64,000 nucleotides of DNA from Chiua virens (lineage: Eukaryota > Basidiomycota > Agaricomycetes > Boletales > Boletaceae), in NCBI GenBank assembly GCA_019787685.1, contig JAHNUO010000004.1, positions 310,001 through 374,000 on the forward strand, in the 5' to 3' direction. Shown here in pieces: positions 36,946 through 49,082 of the stretch (the stretch's first letter is position 1; each line of letters opens with the position of its first letter). The notes beneath the pieces are model-generated. The model made no database searches, was not told the origin of the DNA, and worked only from the letters and a program-made list of their open reading frames with translations. Position numbers and translations under genes: made by a program.

Positions 36946-38274
36946 TGTAGGAGTTAGATACTCCTTATGGTTGCAGGATATCTTTTCCTCACTCTCCATC
37001 ATGTCCTATCACCTCTCATCTCATCCACTATCGACTTTGTACCAGTCCGGTTTCATTCCCAGCATTTACAGATCATCCAAATCCAATCTGAGTCCAATCC
37101 AAGTCAACGTGATCCAATCTGGTTTCATCATACATATTCTGCTTCATCTGATTTGACTTGTTCTATTCAATTTGGCCTTATTAAGGTTGTTACTATCATA
37201 ACACCTTCCTTTCCTTTTGTTATCTACAAGGTTTGACACTCCTTTCTTAAATACTCATCCTACATCAATCCTGTGTACTTACCTAGGGTCAGATTGCCTT
37301 TAACAGTCCTGGGTTGTGCCCAGGACTATAATGTTACAATTTCTTTCTTTTCTTGCCTTGTCAACTCCATTTCCCCAATGGACTCTTACCTTAGCTTGTC
37401 TGCTTATGACTCGCTCCCCTTCCTTGTGGAGATCATATTGCTCTATAGCATGGTAGCTTTCTTTGCTTTCTTTTCTTTGGTTGTCATCATATGACTCCCT
37501 CTTCTCATGGAGTAGTACTCCACCTTTGTTCCTCTTGCTTGGTTCTACCCTTCTTTGGAACACCCTTTTATATCAACATATAAATACCTTGTAGCAATAC
37601 TCCTCCTGTACCACTGTACTCCTGTAGTACATGCAATCTAGCTAGTATCACTGCTCCTTCTTGGGCTTAACCTAAGCCACCCCTTCATTGCTGCAACCAA
37701 TGTCCAGCTCCTCAGTCCACCCTGATCACAAGGGGCAGTCTTCGGTCCTTCGGGTATAGATTCCCAAAAGGACGCTCTCAGCAACACCTGAGTTCTAACT
37801 CGTCTCACTGGTAGCAACTAGCTGACCAGTAACCCTCCTTGAACTCTTCAGCACACCACATACCAAGTGGTGGTTGTTTGAGTTATCGCAGCCACTTGGT
37901 ACTTAGTGCTTTTGTGTCTATGCTAGGCCCTACCCGGGACAATTGTAACATATAAAACCATGTTTTCTAACAAAAAATATCATCTTTCTGTGTTCAGGAG
38001 ATCTCCAGTCTACTCTCCCATGTGTGAGTGAGCTGGATAGCATTCCTTTTACCTCATCCTATTGTTCCTTTGCGTCTCATCTACTTGAATCAATCCTCTC
38101 ATTGCCTCGACTCCACCCGGATACTTTTCATTGACTGCTTTTCATTCCAGATTGTTCAGCAGCCTCTAGGACTCCTAGACAAACCCAAATCCTTCATTCC
38201 TTTGAGTATAACCCCCCTTGGGACGAACTTATCGCCCCACCTTTCTTCACACCACCTATTATTAGTTTTCTACA
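36946..38274 (+). mobile_element. solo LTR, family 1, copy C, itself interrupted
   Basis: The element begins TGTAGGAGTTAGATACTCC and ends GTTTTCTACA and is flanked by CTGC on both sides (36942-36945 and 38275-38278). It interrupts the copia reverse transcriptase between EVFAPVANLNSM and QTIIMSSLTAK. A 619 bp family 2 LTR is nested at 37332-37950; without that and one copy of its duplication the element is about 705 bp, like copies A and B. Confidence 0.9.
37332..37950 (+). mobile_element. solo LTR, family 2, nested in family 1 copy C
   Basis: TGTTACAATTTC ... AATTGTAACA, flanked by TATAA on both sides (37327-37331 and 37951-37955). It landed in the TATA box of the host LTR. It matches the LTRs of the gypsy element at 46907-56635 but is shorter and diverged, including the sequence where transcription is predicted to start. 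Confidence 0.88.
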
Positions 38275-39240
38275 CTGCATGGAGTTGAGATTGGCTACTG
38301 GAGCGAACACCTCCTGGTAGTCTATTCCTTCCTTTTGCATAAAACCTCTCACTATGATCCAAGCTTTGTAATGTTCAATTTTGCCATTCCGATTGTGTTT
38401 GATTCAGAATACAGGCTTGGAGGTGATTAGAGTTACTCCCTTGGGGATCAGAATAGTTTCATACACATGGTTGGAGTTGAGACTTATGTAGGAGTTCATC
38501 CTCAATTGTGGATTGCCACATATCTCCATCAGGTTGTGCATAGGCCTCCTTGATGGTGGTGGGAAGTAATTCTCCTGACTCGGAGCTTGTGGTCCTGGCA
38601 AAGATATGGTGTTGGAGTTCTTCCTGGATGCAGGAGAACGCTCCAGGCATATCTGCTTCTTCTGGAGGTAGTTCCAGGTGTGCCTCTTGTGGTTCCTGGT
38701 TTTGTGCTTTTCTTTGTGCCTTTTCCTCTAATGTGTGTTGATAATCTCTGTTTCGATCTGCTGGTTTTTGATTTTGGTTGCTCCATTGAACTCCAGTGAT
38801 TACTTCTGCAGGAAGTTGTGCCAGAGATGGAGGTCACACTGGTGCTGGCTACAGAGGTGCTGATGGAGGCATAGGTTTGATGGGGATTGGGATTGGAGGA
38901 TCTAGGTGGAGTTGGTTGAGGTAATTTGCTAAGGCATTGACTTGATTTTCAGCATCAGATACTGGAGGTGCAGGTGGAGCTCCCACTGCTTCTGGAGTGT
39001 GTGTGTTGGAGATTGACTCATCCTCTTCTCCGACATGTTCTGGCTGATGTGAACAGTTCGGAGCAAGTCCCTCCCACTGGTCCTCAGTGGGGTTTCTCCA
39101 TGGAGTGGAGTCTGCTTTGGAGATTGTCACAGATTCGTCAAAAGTGATGTGGCGACTGGAGATGATGGTCTGGCGTTCCAGGTCAAGGAGTTTGTATGCC
39201 TGTTGTCCATATGTGTATCTGAGCATGATGTGTTTCTATC

Positions 39241-41172
39241 CGTGTGATGCCATGTCCCTCAGTGCCTTCAAGTTCGATTTCACCCCCTCCACAACCTCCA
39301 TTCCAGGTAACGTGTGATCAATGTTCATCTTCAAAACCTTCAAACCCATCTGTGTGGGACCAAAACATGATGAACACTGTATGACATGAGTATGTGTTGT
39401 CAATGATTGATGATTACCAATGACAGCTCACGGATTTGGTTGATTGCATCATAGCCACCAAGTCCCCACCTCCCTCTTGCATTCCACTGCTTGACTTTTT
39501 TGCTTTGATTGCCACATGCTGTTCAATTGCTTTGGCCCACTGGAGACCAATCTCCTTGGCTTGTTTTTGTGTTAGCAAGGTATGAGGCACACTGATTTAT
39601 GAGGTCACAATGGTCTTATCTTTTGTTTGACTAGTATTTTCGGGGATTGTTGTATCCTTAGTTTGATTCATGACACCTGCTCCCCTTGCATGTCCAATTT
39701 TTTTCCTTCAATCTTTTGACAGGTTACTGGTGAGTTGCATGCCCTTTTTCAGCCTCTTTGGCACAGGTCTTTCACAAAAAATGTTGAAAGTGAGTAGTAC
39801 CTCCTTTAAAATCTTACACTCACAATTTGTTTCCTATAGGCTTAGTGTTGCCTCAACTTGGCTTTTGGCTTTTGTAGCTTTGTGTAGCTTTTTGGATGTA
39901 GCATATTCATTTCTTCATAAAAATGTGAGGTGTCAGTAGACCAATCATAGCCCATGATTGTGTCTATCACCTGCAAAAATAATTTTCCAGTTTGGTTCAG
40001 CCAATAGGTCACAATATTCCAAATATGTGAATTAGGTTAGTGTCAGCTTTGTTCAAGCTGCAGAACAGCTTAATGTCATAACTTAAGAATGGCTGAACCA
40101 ATCTTTACAACTGTTTAAGAGGTAATAACCACCACTAATAGCTACACATTGACCTTGACACAATAGCAATTGACAGTAAAATGAGCAAGATAGAAAATGC
40201 CAGCTTCAAGCTGAGACAACACTATATAATAGGCTCTGAGTCTGCAGGACTTGCAGCCCATGTCTGGGCAGGATTCCTAGCAGGAGCAGTTTTCCAGGCA
40301 TCTCCAATATCCTTGTGCAGGTCGTGAGACTTCCTGCCGTGCTACATCACATGTGGTAAGTGTGATTCTTTGACCAAGTCATCCAATCCTCGCCACTTAC
40401 AAATGCATTAGAGCTAGACTTTGGCTGAATGTGGTGCTTCACATCCAAGTCGCCATCATCACCTTCACTTTCATCATCAAGCTGGGCCACTGCATATATC
40501 CTGTGCAGCCTAGCATGAGGATCTTTGGCATGCTACAAAATAGCAAGTGCTGCACTTTGTGAGCCATAACTTAGAATGTACTGATCCTTTGGAATCAGTG
40601 TTCATGTTTTTGGACTCTGAAGCAGGGTCTGTGGCAGGTTCCATTGGTACACCATTGTCCTTATCAAATATGATGGTGTCATTCATCTCATGCTTGGGGA
40701 TCCCTGTCAATTTTGTATCAGCAAGCTACATCAAGCAATTTAGAGGCTTAGTCAAGTCCTTGCTGGTATCTGGATCGTGAGTGGGTGGGAGCAGACTCTT
40801 TACCACTCTTTTTGTGGATGTTGTGGTACAATACATATTGTCCTCACGACATAGCTGATCTTCTATTGCAGCAATAGCTAGAATCTTTTCACACCATTCC
40901 TTGGTTGCCTGGTCTTGTGCCTCTGCAACCACAGTGACCTTGTGTGCTTTGTCAGCACTTTTCTGGGCAGTTGTGCAGTGCTTTGCATATTTGCTCGAAG
41001 TACTGCCATGGAATCAATGTTGGCATTCTTTCGGACAGGGCATACCATGATACTGATGTGAAGGTGACAGTGCAGAAGAAAGGCTCAGAGAGGTGAGATG
41101 CTGCCAAAGATATCCTCCCCTCAATAAAAGACCCTTGATACATGGTGATTTTTTTTTGGTGTGGGCTGACAT
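39241..41172 (-). pseudogene. coiled-coil partner gene of Plavaka element 2, decayed
   Basis: The frame starting at the ATG at 41172 (MSAHTKKKSP) runs through KSADKAHKVTVVAEAQDQA, TKEWCEKILAIAAIEDQLC, RVVKSLLPPTHDPDTSKDL and PKHEMNDTIIFDKDNG, with stops and frame changes. Later parts near 39500 give AKEIGLQWAKAIEQHVAIK. It resembles the split gene at 45332-46906 plus 56636-56830 in its N-terminal coiled coil. It is transcribed away from the Plavaka transposase at 41368, with 195 bases between the two ATGs. No function is known; I infer an element-encoded accessory protein. A MITE at 39845-40222 is inserted in it or in its 3' part. Confidence 0.4.
39845..40222 (-). mobile_element. TA-flanked MITE, copy L
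   Basis: This 378 bp non-coding element has ends GTGTTGCCTCAACTTGG and, in inverted orientation, GTGTTGTCTCAGCTTG, and is bounded by TA on both sides. It matches copy R at 44950-45331 in the opposite orientation over its full length. TA duplications and short inverted repeats suggest a Tc1/mariner-type non-autonomous element. Confidence 0.82.
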
Positions 41173-41367
41173 ATCCTCAGGCTGCAGTGCTCGTTTAGCA
41201 CAAGGTTCCCTCCCTCAACAATGGAGATGCTTAGCATAGTGACAGTTTTTTTCTGCTACCCAATGTGGCCTGCTGCACTCTTTTGGTATGTCAACAGTCA
41301 CCCTGAATTCATTTGCTGGGCTAACCATGCATGTTCAGAATCTATCTCTTTGCTTCCCACCATTGCC

Positions 41368-44300
41368 ATGCCCTGGGCCCCCACCACAGTGACACTACTG
41401 AATTGCTTGGTGTACCTTCATTGCTCCAAAATGTTTGCCTTGCAGCAGGGGCACACAACACACATTCATATGGTGCATCCTTTCCAACAAAGACACACCT
41501 CTCCTCAAGCTCACTCAGACTTGGACCCAGGTAGTTCCTCAAACCACACAGGCCTTGAGCATCATAGCACCCACTCTCTCATCAACCACACCGATGACCT
41601 TGCTGACTCTTCAGGTGACAATCAGTCACCTGAAGGGTCCAATGTTCACCATGTGCTTGCTGGTGAATCAGCATGGAAAGAGTATTATCCGAATCTAAGC
41701 AGTTCGTGCCACATTGTCACAAAAGAAATTTGCCTGATGACAAGAGCCAGCACAACCCTGCAATGAGCTTGGGGTGCCATTACCTCCTGGTTGTCCTCCT
41801 AGCCTTTGTATGCACCACAATGTCAAGGATTGGTCCCCTTTTGCTAGTCACCATGACTTCCTCCTTGCAGATTTTCTCTTCAGGCATGAGGAGATGTCAG
41901 TGGGCAATATTAATCATCTTATAGAACTCTGGGCATTTCCAGCCCTTCAACAGCAATCCAAGGGGAGTAATCAGTTAGCTTCCGCTGCCCCTTTCTTATC
42001 TGCCACCCACATGTATACAATGATCGACCAAATACAGTCAGGTGGGACTCCTTGGGAGTCTATGAAAATCTCACCCAACGTAAATGGTCAGGAAAATCCA
42101 CTGGCATGGATGCGTGCAGAATATGAAGTGTGGTACCGTGATGTAGACCATGTCCTCAGTGAGATGCTCAACAATGCTGACTTCAAGGACAAATTTGACT
42201 ACCATCCCTTTACTCGCACGGATTCACAAGGGTGAAGACAGTGGACAGACTTCATGTCAGGCAATTATGCCTGGCATCAAAGCATACATTGTGATTGATT
42301 GATCTATCATTTAATACTCACGATTTTCATGAAAATAGGACTGGATTTATGCTGATGATCATTCAACTGAGGGAGCAATGTACTATGGCATTATCCGTGG
42401 CAGCAATAAGACCACTGTCTCCATTGCAACAGGCAATGTAGAATACCATCCATTATATCTCTCCATCAGCAATCCCCACAATTTCATGCATAGTGCCCAC
42501 GACCAGGCCGTCATACCCATCGCTTTCCTTGCAATCCTGAAAGGTACACTGTCATGTGTGTCTTTTTTGTGCTGTTTCTCACACCTGTTGCCTGGATTTC
42601 CAGCAGCCCACAAGGAAGACAATGATGCAGCTTTCCACTCATTTAAAAAGAAATTATATCATGCCTCCATATCAGCCATACTACAACTGGTGAAGCCAGC
42701 CATGATCACTCCAGTTGTGCACCAGTGTCCTGATGGCCATTGGTGCTGTGTGATATTTGACTTAGTGGCATTCATTGCTGACTACCCTGAGCAAGTTATG
42801 CTGAGTGGGATTGTGCAGGGATGGTGTTTGAAGTGCATACTGTATAACATAGCAACCTGCTGGCATTGTCACTTACCTTCAATTTTAGATATACAGCACC
42901 CACAAATGATCTTGATGGTCCAGGGGGGCAATGTACACATGCTCTGCACTGCCTACTTTGTAACACACTTTCCTTGGATGAACTTTGGCATGAGTATGGG
43001 ATAGACATTATTATAACTGTTGGTTTTTTTTTTCATGTCGGTCTGGTTCATTGACAAGGTTGTTTTCAGCCATTCACCAATGATTTCCCTTGTGCAGATA
43101 TATTTGCAATGATATCACCTGATCTGCTTCACCAGGTAATCAAAGGAACATTCAAAGATCACCTTGTGACATGGACTTGTAAATGGATTGAGGCCAAATA
43201 TGAACCCATTTGTGCAAGGGAGATACTCAATGATATTGATAGGTGGTAAGTGATTGCATAAATTTATTATACTATTGAATGACCATGATGATCATGTAGT
43301 CTGGCTGTGGTGCCACATTTCACTGGTCTGTGCCACTTTGCTCATGGCTGACAGTTCAAACAATGGACAGGCAACAACTCCAAAGCACTCATGAAGGTAC
43401 ACTGTAAGGAATATATAGGAGCCTATAGGAAGGCTTCTGGTGAGGAAAGATGGGAGTAGGCTTGAAAGGGCCTATAGAATACTGTAAGTCACTAACTAGT
43501 ACTCTATGTCCGATGTAAAGTAAGCTTATGTAAGCAGTAAGTAAATATGGAATAATAAATTCCAACAGAATAGACATTCCTTGTGCTTGTAAAGTGCATT
43601 CCCACCACTTGCTATCATCATCTGAATCTGAATCTGAACCATCCATCCACTCAAATCCACCATTATTTGCTTGATCATATGCATGAACTCATCTGGATTG
43701 CTGTACTCTTGCTCATATTGCTCAGGATTCTTTTGTTTTGTTTTGTTTTTCCTTATTCATACTTAGCATAGGCCTAGACAATGTCATGCAGCCATTGCAG
43801 GGATGTTCAGGTGCTCCTTGAACTTTATACCATATGAAAACCTTCTTTTTAAAAAATTTATTGTTACTTAGTACAAGTCTGAGGGTATTCCCGAGGACTA
43901 TAAAACTCACTGTATTGACAAAATATAGTAGCTTTTGCCTGTGCACATCTGTCTCACATTGTTTTCGGTTGACATTCATTTTCTCTCACTCTCCTCATAT
44001 TTTCTCAATCCAGATTCGGACTGCCATGTCTGCTTTTCCATCCATTTTAATCCAGATTCACCTTGGATTCATCTCAGACTACTCAAAAACCATTTCTTGT
44101 CATTCACCAACTCAGTGTTGTCCCTGGGTCGAACAGAATTGCATTTCCTTCACCCTCTTCTCTATTTCAATCTTCCTGAGTATTGCACTTCAGCCAGGAT
44201 TTACTTTCTTCAACACATTCGCTCTACATCCTAACTTCTCTGCAGGGAACCTGATATAATTATAGATCTACTTGCCTGCTATCACAGAATATGTTCCCTC

Positions 44301-44830
44301 ACAACAAGTGCAGTGTTTAGCTGCATTTTTAGATTTTTGTTACATCATTCATCATTCAGAACTTGGAGTCAAGGATCTCAAAGATGCCAAGAATGCTCTG
44401 GCAGCATTTCATTTACACTGTGAGGTCTTTTGTTCCAAAGTTCAGCCCACAGGGTTCTCCCTCCCTCATCAACATGCACTGTGTCACTACATCCGTATAG
44501 TTCAGGAATTCAGGGCACCAAATGGATTGTGCAGTTCTATTACTGAATCATGCCATATATCTACAGCCAAACACCCATGGCATTGCTCAAACTATTACAA
44601 TGTTCTCAGGCAAATGCTCTTGATGATTCAACATCTCGACAAGCTTGCTACTGCCCAGATATTTTTTGTTGAGCAGGGTATGCTCCCACCCAACATTGAA
44701 GCTCCTTTATCAACCCACTTGCAAGCAGCCTCTAGTAGTATAAACCAGGATATCAACTGACAGGAACCATCAGATGATAACTTGGAGGCTGTTGACATTG
44801 CACATGTTGAAAACCATATGCATTTATCCA
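41368..44830 (+). pseudogene. Plavaka-type transposase, element 2, decayed
   Basis: The ATG at 41368 precedes a degenerate C2H2 finger (HCSKMFALQQGHTTHIHMVH). Later blocks are HHDFLLADFLFRHEEMS, GGTPWESMKISPN, RAEYEVWYRDVDHVLSEML, FMSGNYAWHQ, GNVEYHPLYLSISN, FIADYPEQVMLSGIVQGWC, DLDGPGGQCTHALHCLL, ISPDLLHQVIKGTFKDHLV, QFKQWTGNNSKALMK, then after an LTR insertion YVPSQQVQCLAAFLDFCYI, FSLPHQHALCHYIRIVQEF and GAPNGLCS-like FRAPNGLCSSITE. Stops occur after DSQG and in AHG-QFK. Introns and lesions cannot be fully separated. The family 3 LTR at 43403-44212 sits at a splice site: exon end ALMK, then GTAC, and an acceptor TAG near 44268. Confidence 0.75.
43403..44212 (+). mobile_element. solo LTR, family 3, copy b, old
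   Basis: This 810 bp element is flanked by ACAC on both sides (43399-43402 and 44213-44216) and ends TTTCTTCA. Its right two thirds align with the other family 3 LTRs, but most CpG sites have become TpG or CpA and the first 250 bases are diverged and longer. It is the most decayed of the four family 3 copies. It interrupts an intron of Plavaka element 2. Confidence 0.82.
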
Positions 44831-44949
44831 TGTGACCCCATAAGTGTGTTTGAATACAGGTTCAACATGATATACTTATTCAGTATTCAGAACATGGGTA
44901 TACAACACAACTAATGTGTCTGGCTCTGCAAATCCATGAGCCACAGCTA

Positions 44950-45331
44950 GTGTTGCCTCAGCTTGAAGCTGGCATTTTTTATCTTGCTCATTTTACTGTC
45001 AATTGCTATTGTGTCAAGGTCAATGTGTAGCTATTAGTGGTGATTATTACCTCTCTTAAACAGTTGTACAGATTGGTTCAGCCATTCTTAAGTTATGACA
45101 TTAAGCTGTTCTGCAGCTTGAACAAAGCTGACACTAACCTAATTCACATATTTGGAATATTGTGACCTATTGGCTGAACCAAACTGGAAAATTATTTTTG
45201 CAGGTAATAGACACAATCATGGGCTATGATTGGTCTACTGACACCTCACATTTTTATGAAGAAATGAATATGCTACATCCAAAAAGCTACACAAAAGCTA
45301 CAAAAAGCCAAAAGCCAAGTTGAGGCAACAC
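44950..45331 (+). mobile_element. TA-flanked MITE, copy R
   Basis: This 382 bp element has ends GTGTTGCCTCAGCTTG and, inverted, GTGTTGCCTCAACTTGG, with TA at both edges (44948-44949 and 45332-45333). It matches copy L at 39845-40222 in inverted orientation. It interrupts the C-terminal part of the partner gene to its right, just after MFGL. Confidence 0.82.
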
Positions 45332-46906
45332 TACGAGTCCAAACATAGCACCCTGAATGGTAACCTCATACTGAACATCAGGGTAAACAACAGAAAAGAT
45401 TCTTTGGAGTGCAGTCGCCAGTATCTTGTCAGGAATGGACCAAATGCTCAACTGTCCCCCGGCCCAGAGAATAACGGTGTCCATGAATATGTTCATCCAT
45501 CTCTGATCTGCAGGGACAGGAAGGTCACTATTCTTGTAATCACCACAAGACTTGTTCGCTGTACCAGTCTTTGTCCCAATCGAAGTATCTTCCGATTCTA
45601 TCTTGGCCTTCTTTGGTATTGGCTGAGTGTCATGATCGACATGTATGACACTGACTGATGTCTATTGTGATGTCAACTAAGCATGAGCATATAAACACAA
45701 AGAAAAAAAGAGAGACTTTCCAATGCTGTTGTTCTTACCTCATGTGTCACATCAGTGTAAATTTCCATGCCAAGCTCAGCCATCATTTCCTCATCGTCAA
45801 GGTAACTCAGGCTATCTGGAACCTCCTCGATCTTTCTCTTCATTACACCAGAGGGTATCCAGCGAGGCTGAGTTGGAGGAGGGGTATGTTCGTAGTTGTC
45901 ATACCAGGGGGGAATTTGACTACCTTTGATCTCGGAGTCACTGTCCGGAACAGAGGGAACAACCTAGTACAGTTAGTTCAGTGAATAGCTTTGTAAACTG
46001 AGAAACAGATGGCATATCAAGCACGCACCAAAGCAATGTTCATGTTTGACCTTTCCTTTTCTTTATGGAGAAGTGTTGCCTCTTGCTCTTCATTGACATT
46101 GTCCTTATTGCAATCAAGGTCAAAGCCACCAAATTTGGTCGTAATACCGGCATCTGTCTCTGAATGTTGGCTGGTGACTTTGGTACTGTTTGTTGTTGCC
46201 TGGCTAGGTTGACTGTCGAGTGTTGTAGACACTGAGGTTGACGTATTCATATTGTCCAGAGCCTTTGTGGACCTGGACAACCGTGGTGCCAGTGTCATGG
46301 TCTCATGGACGTGCATAGCCCATCCCTTGATTGTGCCACTGACAAATGCCCTGTCGGTGGACTCATAGTCAGTAACCAACAGGTTCACAAACGACAGCAT
46401 GGACTCAGTAAGAAGTAATAATGACATGATTGATGTGGGAGTTGCAGTGTGAGTACCCACTTTGGTAGATATTGTGACATGTTTGCCTCTGATGCATGTG
46501 AGGCACTGCCATTGGCATCATCCAAGTTGCTGATTGTCTTGCTTGCTTCACTGATTTTCACCTTGAGCAAGGCCTTGCCCCTCCTTGGTTTCTTACCCAT
46601 GATGCCAATAGTAGCTGTGACCTTGGGCTGTTCTTCAGACTTTGTCTGACACTTGTTGTCTATGAAGTTGGTGAGTTCTTGTTTTGTTGCAGACACACTG
46701 ATTATTACTGACCTTGCTCTGCCATGGTGGCCTTACTGTTGCTTGACTTGCTATTGGGACAGGCACTTGTCATAGTGCCATTCCCTGGGCCACTTGAGGC
46801 TTGACTCTCCTGTTATGATAGTATGGCAAGCCACAAGTTAGATAGGATGGAATAAATGGGTCAGTGCCATGACTTACAGCAAGTGTGGCAGTGTTCTGCT
46901 CCTTTT
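45332..46906 (-). pseudogene. C-terminal part of the Plavaka-partner gene split by the gypsy element
   Basis: Minus-strand coding continues from 56636-56830 across the gypsy insertion. Recognisable stretches are KKPRRGKALLKVKISEASK, GTIKGWAMHVHETMTLAPR, LDSQPSQATTNSTKVTS, PRWIPSGVMKRKIEEVPDS, LSYLDDEEMMAELGMEI, SDLPVPADQRWMNIFMDTV and IWSIPDKILATALQRIFSV. This is a mosaic of Ser/Thr-rich linker, nuclear-type acidic segment and a helical domain that recurs in many Agaricomycete transposon-linked proteins. Frame changes within it may be introns. A MITE cuts its 3' end at 45331. Confidence 0.5.
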
Positions 46907-47658
46907 TGTTATGATAGTCCCAGGTAGGGCCTAGTGTAGATGCAAAGCACTAAGTACCAAGCGGCTGTGATAACTCAAACAACCACCACTTGATACATGG
47001 TGCGCTGTAGAGTTCAAGGAGGGTTACTGGTCAGCGGATTGCTACCAGTGAGACGAGTTAGAACTCAGGCATTGCTGAGAGTGTCCTGTTGGGAATCTAT
47101 ACCCGAAGGACTGAAGACTGCCCCTTGTGATCAGGGTGGACCGAGATGCTGGACATTGGTCGCAGCGGCGAGGGATGGTTTAGGTTAAGCCCGAAGAGGA
47201 GCAGTGATACTAGTTAGATTGCATAGATCAAGACTGAGGTACAGGAGTATCACTGCGCGGTATTTATACTACAAAAGTTGAGCACAGACCAAGGGTTCAA
47301 AAGGGGTGGCCAGGAAGAGTGGAACAGACAAAGGGCCAAAGGAGTCGTGCGGAGCAGAAGCACTGGAAGGATGAAAGTATAAAAGGTAAAACACGGAAGC
47401 TGTCCAAGTGACAGTGGAAGTGAAAGCGATCCCTACTGGATCAGGAAGTGGAAGAAAGGAAGCAACGATGGAACAACGGGTTGGGCCAGAGTTGCATAAT
47501 TGGATCAGAGAAAGGAAAGGTAAACGGGGCAAAAAGTTAAGCCCTTGCTGAGTAATCCAAAGCAAGGGTAAGCCTTGCAGATTGAACATAGAAGGTACCT
47601 GTAGTACTGATCGTAGTAAAAGCAAAGTAAAAGCAAAAGAAAAAGATGAATTGTAACA
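46907..47658 (-). repeat. 3' LTR of the gypsy element (family 2)
   Basis: 752 bp, TGTTAT at the outer edge and TTGTAACA at the inner edge on the plus strand. It is nearly identical to 55883-56635. Compared with the 5' LTR many CpG sites are TpG or CpA here. Confidence 0.92.
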
Positions 47659-47674
47659 TTACCCCCCAACTAAG
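47659..47674 (-). other. polypurine tract
   Basis: On the minus strand the bases just before the 3' LTR read CTTAGTTGGGGGGTAA, with a run of six G. This is the expected place for the plus-strand primer of reverse transcription. Confidence 0.65.
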
Positions 47675-47700
47675 ATCAAAGCACCATGTGAAGATCATCT

Positions 47701-49082
47701 TTAGAAATTGAACGAATCCCTAACAGGGCTGCCCGTAATGTTGGCATAACCCTCATCGTCAATCGGGTCGTTGCATGGTGATGCAGAGCAGTGGTCCGGG
47801 GATGCAGAGGAGCATCCGGATGGGCGGCGGAGTGGAGGTGCCAGAGGCATAGGGTGGTGGATGCAGCAACGTGTGGAGGAGGAGGAGGATCTGTTGGATG
47901 AGGAGGAGTTGGAGGGGATGATAGGGCATGGGGAACAATGGTTCCAGGTGGATCCAGCTGCCACCGGGGTAAGTCGGTTGGCCAGGGGAACCCTGGTGTG
48001 GATGCAAGGTGGTCGTCCAGGGCAGCAGGACTGGATGTGTCCAGGGGACCAGGTAAGACAAATGGGACATCGATAGTCCTGACATTCAACACGTATGTGC
48101 CCAAGCTTGTGGCACTTGTAGCAGGCCTTGTGGTAGCGAGGGTGGTCCTCAGGGAGGTCGACCTGACCGGTTTGGAACATGTGTTCAGCTTTGGCTCGGT
48201 TGCAGGCATCGATCTCTTCAGGAGAGAAGGGAAGAGAGGAGGCGGAGGGGGTAGATGGGGAGGGAGCATTGGAAGTGAGTGGTTGGTCGAGGCGGAGGGA
48301 GAGTTCCACCTGGTAGCAGTGGAGGTCGGTGAGGAATTCACCCATTTGCATTTGGTGTAGGGTGTGTTCGAGGAACACGTGGATTTTGTCATGGATATGG
48401 CCAGTAATGGCCGAGAGGAGGTGGGTATTTGCCATGGGCCCATAGAGGTCTGCCCGGACAAGGGCAAGTTGTTCATTCTGTAAATACGCCGAGTAGAGGG
48501 CGTGGAGAGGGGAGTCGAGGTCGAGATGGTGCTTGATGGGGAACACCATGCTGGGATCAAGGATGAGGGCTTGCATGTGAGTGAAGTAGTCAGGGGTGGG
48601 CATGGAGGCCTGGATAGTGTGTGAATGAAACAGCAAGTCTACTGCGATGAGAGGAGGACGAACATGGTGAATAGAATGAGGAGGGCGAGTGCATACGCTT
48701 GCTGTTCCCCATCCTGCGGAAGCAACTGCAGAATCAGCTGGAGAAATGGGTCTGGTGGACTCTATGAGGGAGGATTCAGAGGAGAGGGAGGGAGCATCTG
48801 AGCGAAGGGATGGTGGGGGAACAGGAAGTGGCAGGGCAATGTGGGGAATGTCAATGGTGGGAGTGAAGACAGGGACCGGTGTGGTGTTGGATTCAAAGTC
48901 AGGGGTCAAGCAAGAGTGGTAGGCCATAACAGTTCTGATGTGAACTAGTGGCGGTCTGAGTGGTGAACATGGTGGTCGAGGTGGTGGAAGGGCTGAGAGG
49001 CGGGAGACTGAGGGGAAATCCTTGGGGTGGAGACATTTATAAGTGTCAATGGTTTCCTTGGCATTTCCTAGGTTGGCCTCAG
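47701..49082 (-). CDS. pol C-terminal extension with zinc knuckles
   Basis: When the solo LTR at 49083-49694 is ignored, the frame of the chromodomain continues without a stop through EANLGNAKETIDTYKCLHP to the stop at 47701. An internal ATG is at 48927. The extension has a Pro/Ser-rich part, a helical part (HHLDLDSPLHALYSAYLQ, LLSAITGHIHDKIHVFLEH) and the cysteine motifs CYKCHKLGHIRVEC (CX2CX4HX4C) and CPICLTWSPGHIQSC. Gag of the same element has its own separate zinc knuckle, so this looks like a second nucleic-acid-binding module at the end of Pol. It could be made as part of Pol or from the internal ATG. The reading frame is intact. Confidence 0.75.

Larger units (their letters stand above)
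35596..39240 (-). pseudogene. Ty1/copia polyprotein remnant, truncated and interrupted
   Basis: Minus-strand fragments follow copia order: SRHITFDESVTISKAD (39150 region), STIEDELLHK-like MWQSTIEDELLHKSQ, GFMQKEGIDYQEVFAPVAN, then after the inserted LTR TIIMSSLTAKHNLELDQMDV and STAYLNGELEEELYL, KLKHSLYGLKQAGQTWNKTL, the reverse transcriptase active site VVYVDDLLLAAS near 36640, GTHLDLAYSIRTLSRFS and an RNase H region (AISWSSKQQSMVTLS). Gag, protease and the integrase core are missing beyond 39240. Stops after AASS, in IEI-RD and in the RNase H part, plus Glu-to-Lys at a conserved RNase H site, show it is dead. The family 1 solo LTR at 36946-38274 splits the reverse transcriptase. Confidence 0.85.

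Noticed and set aside
39845..45331. One large transposon with 380 bp terminal inverted repeats.
   Set aside because: Each 380 bp arm has its own inverted ends and TA duplication, so each is a complete MITE.
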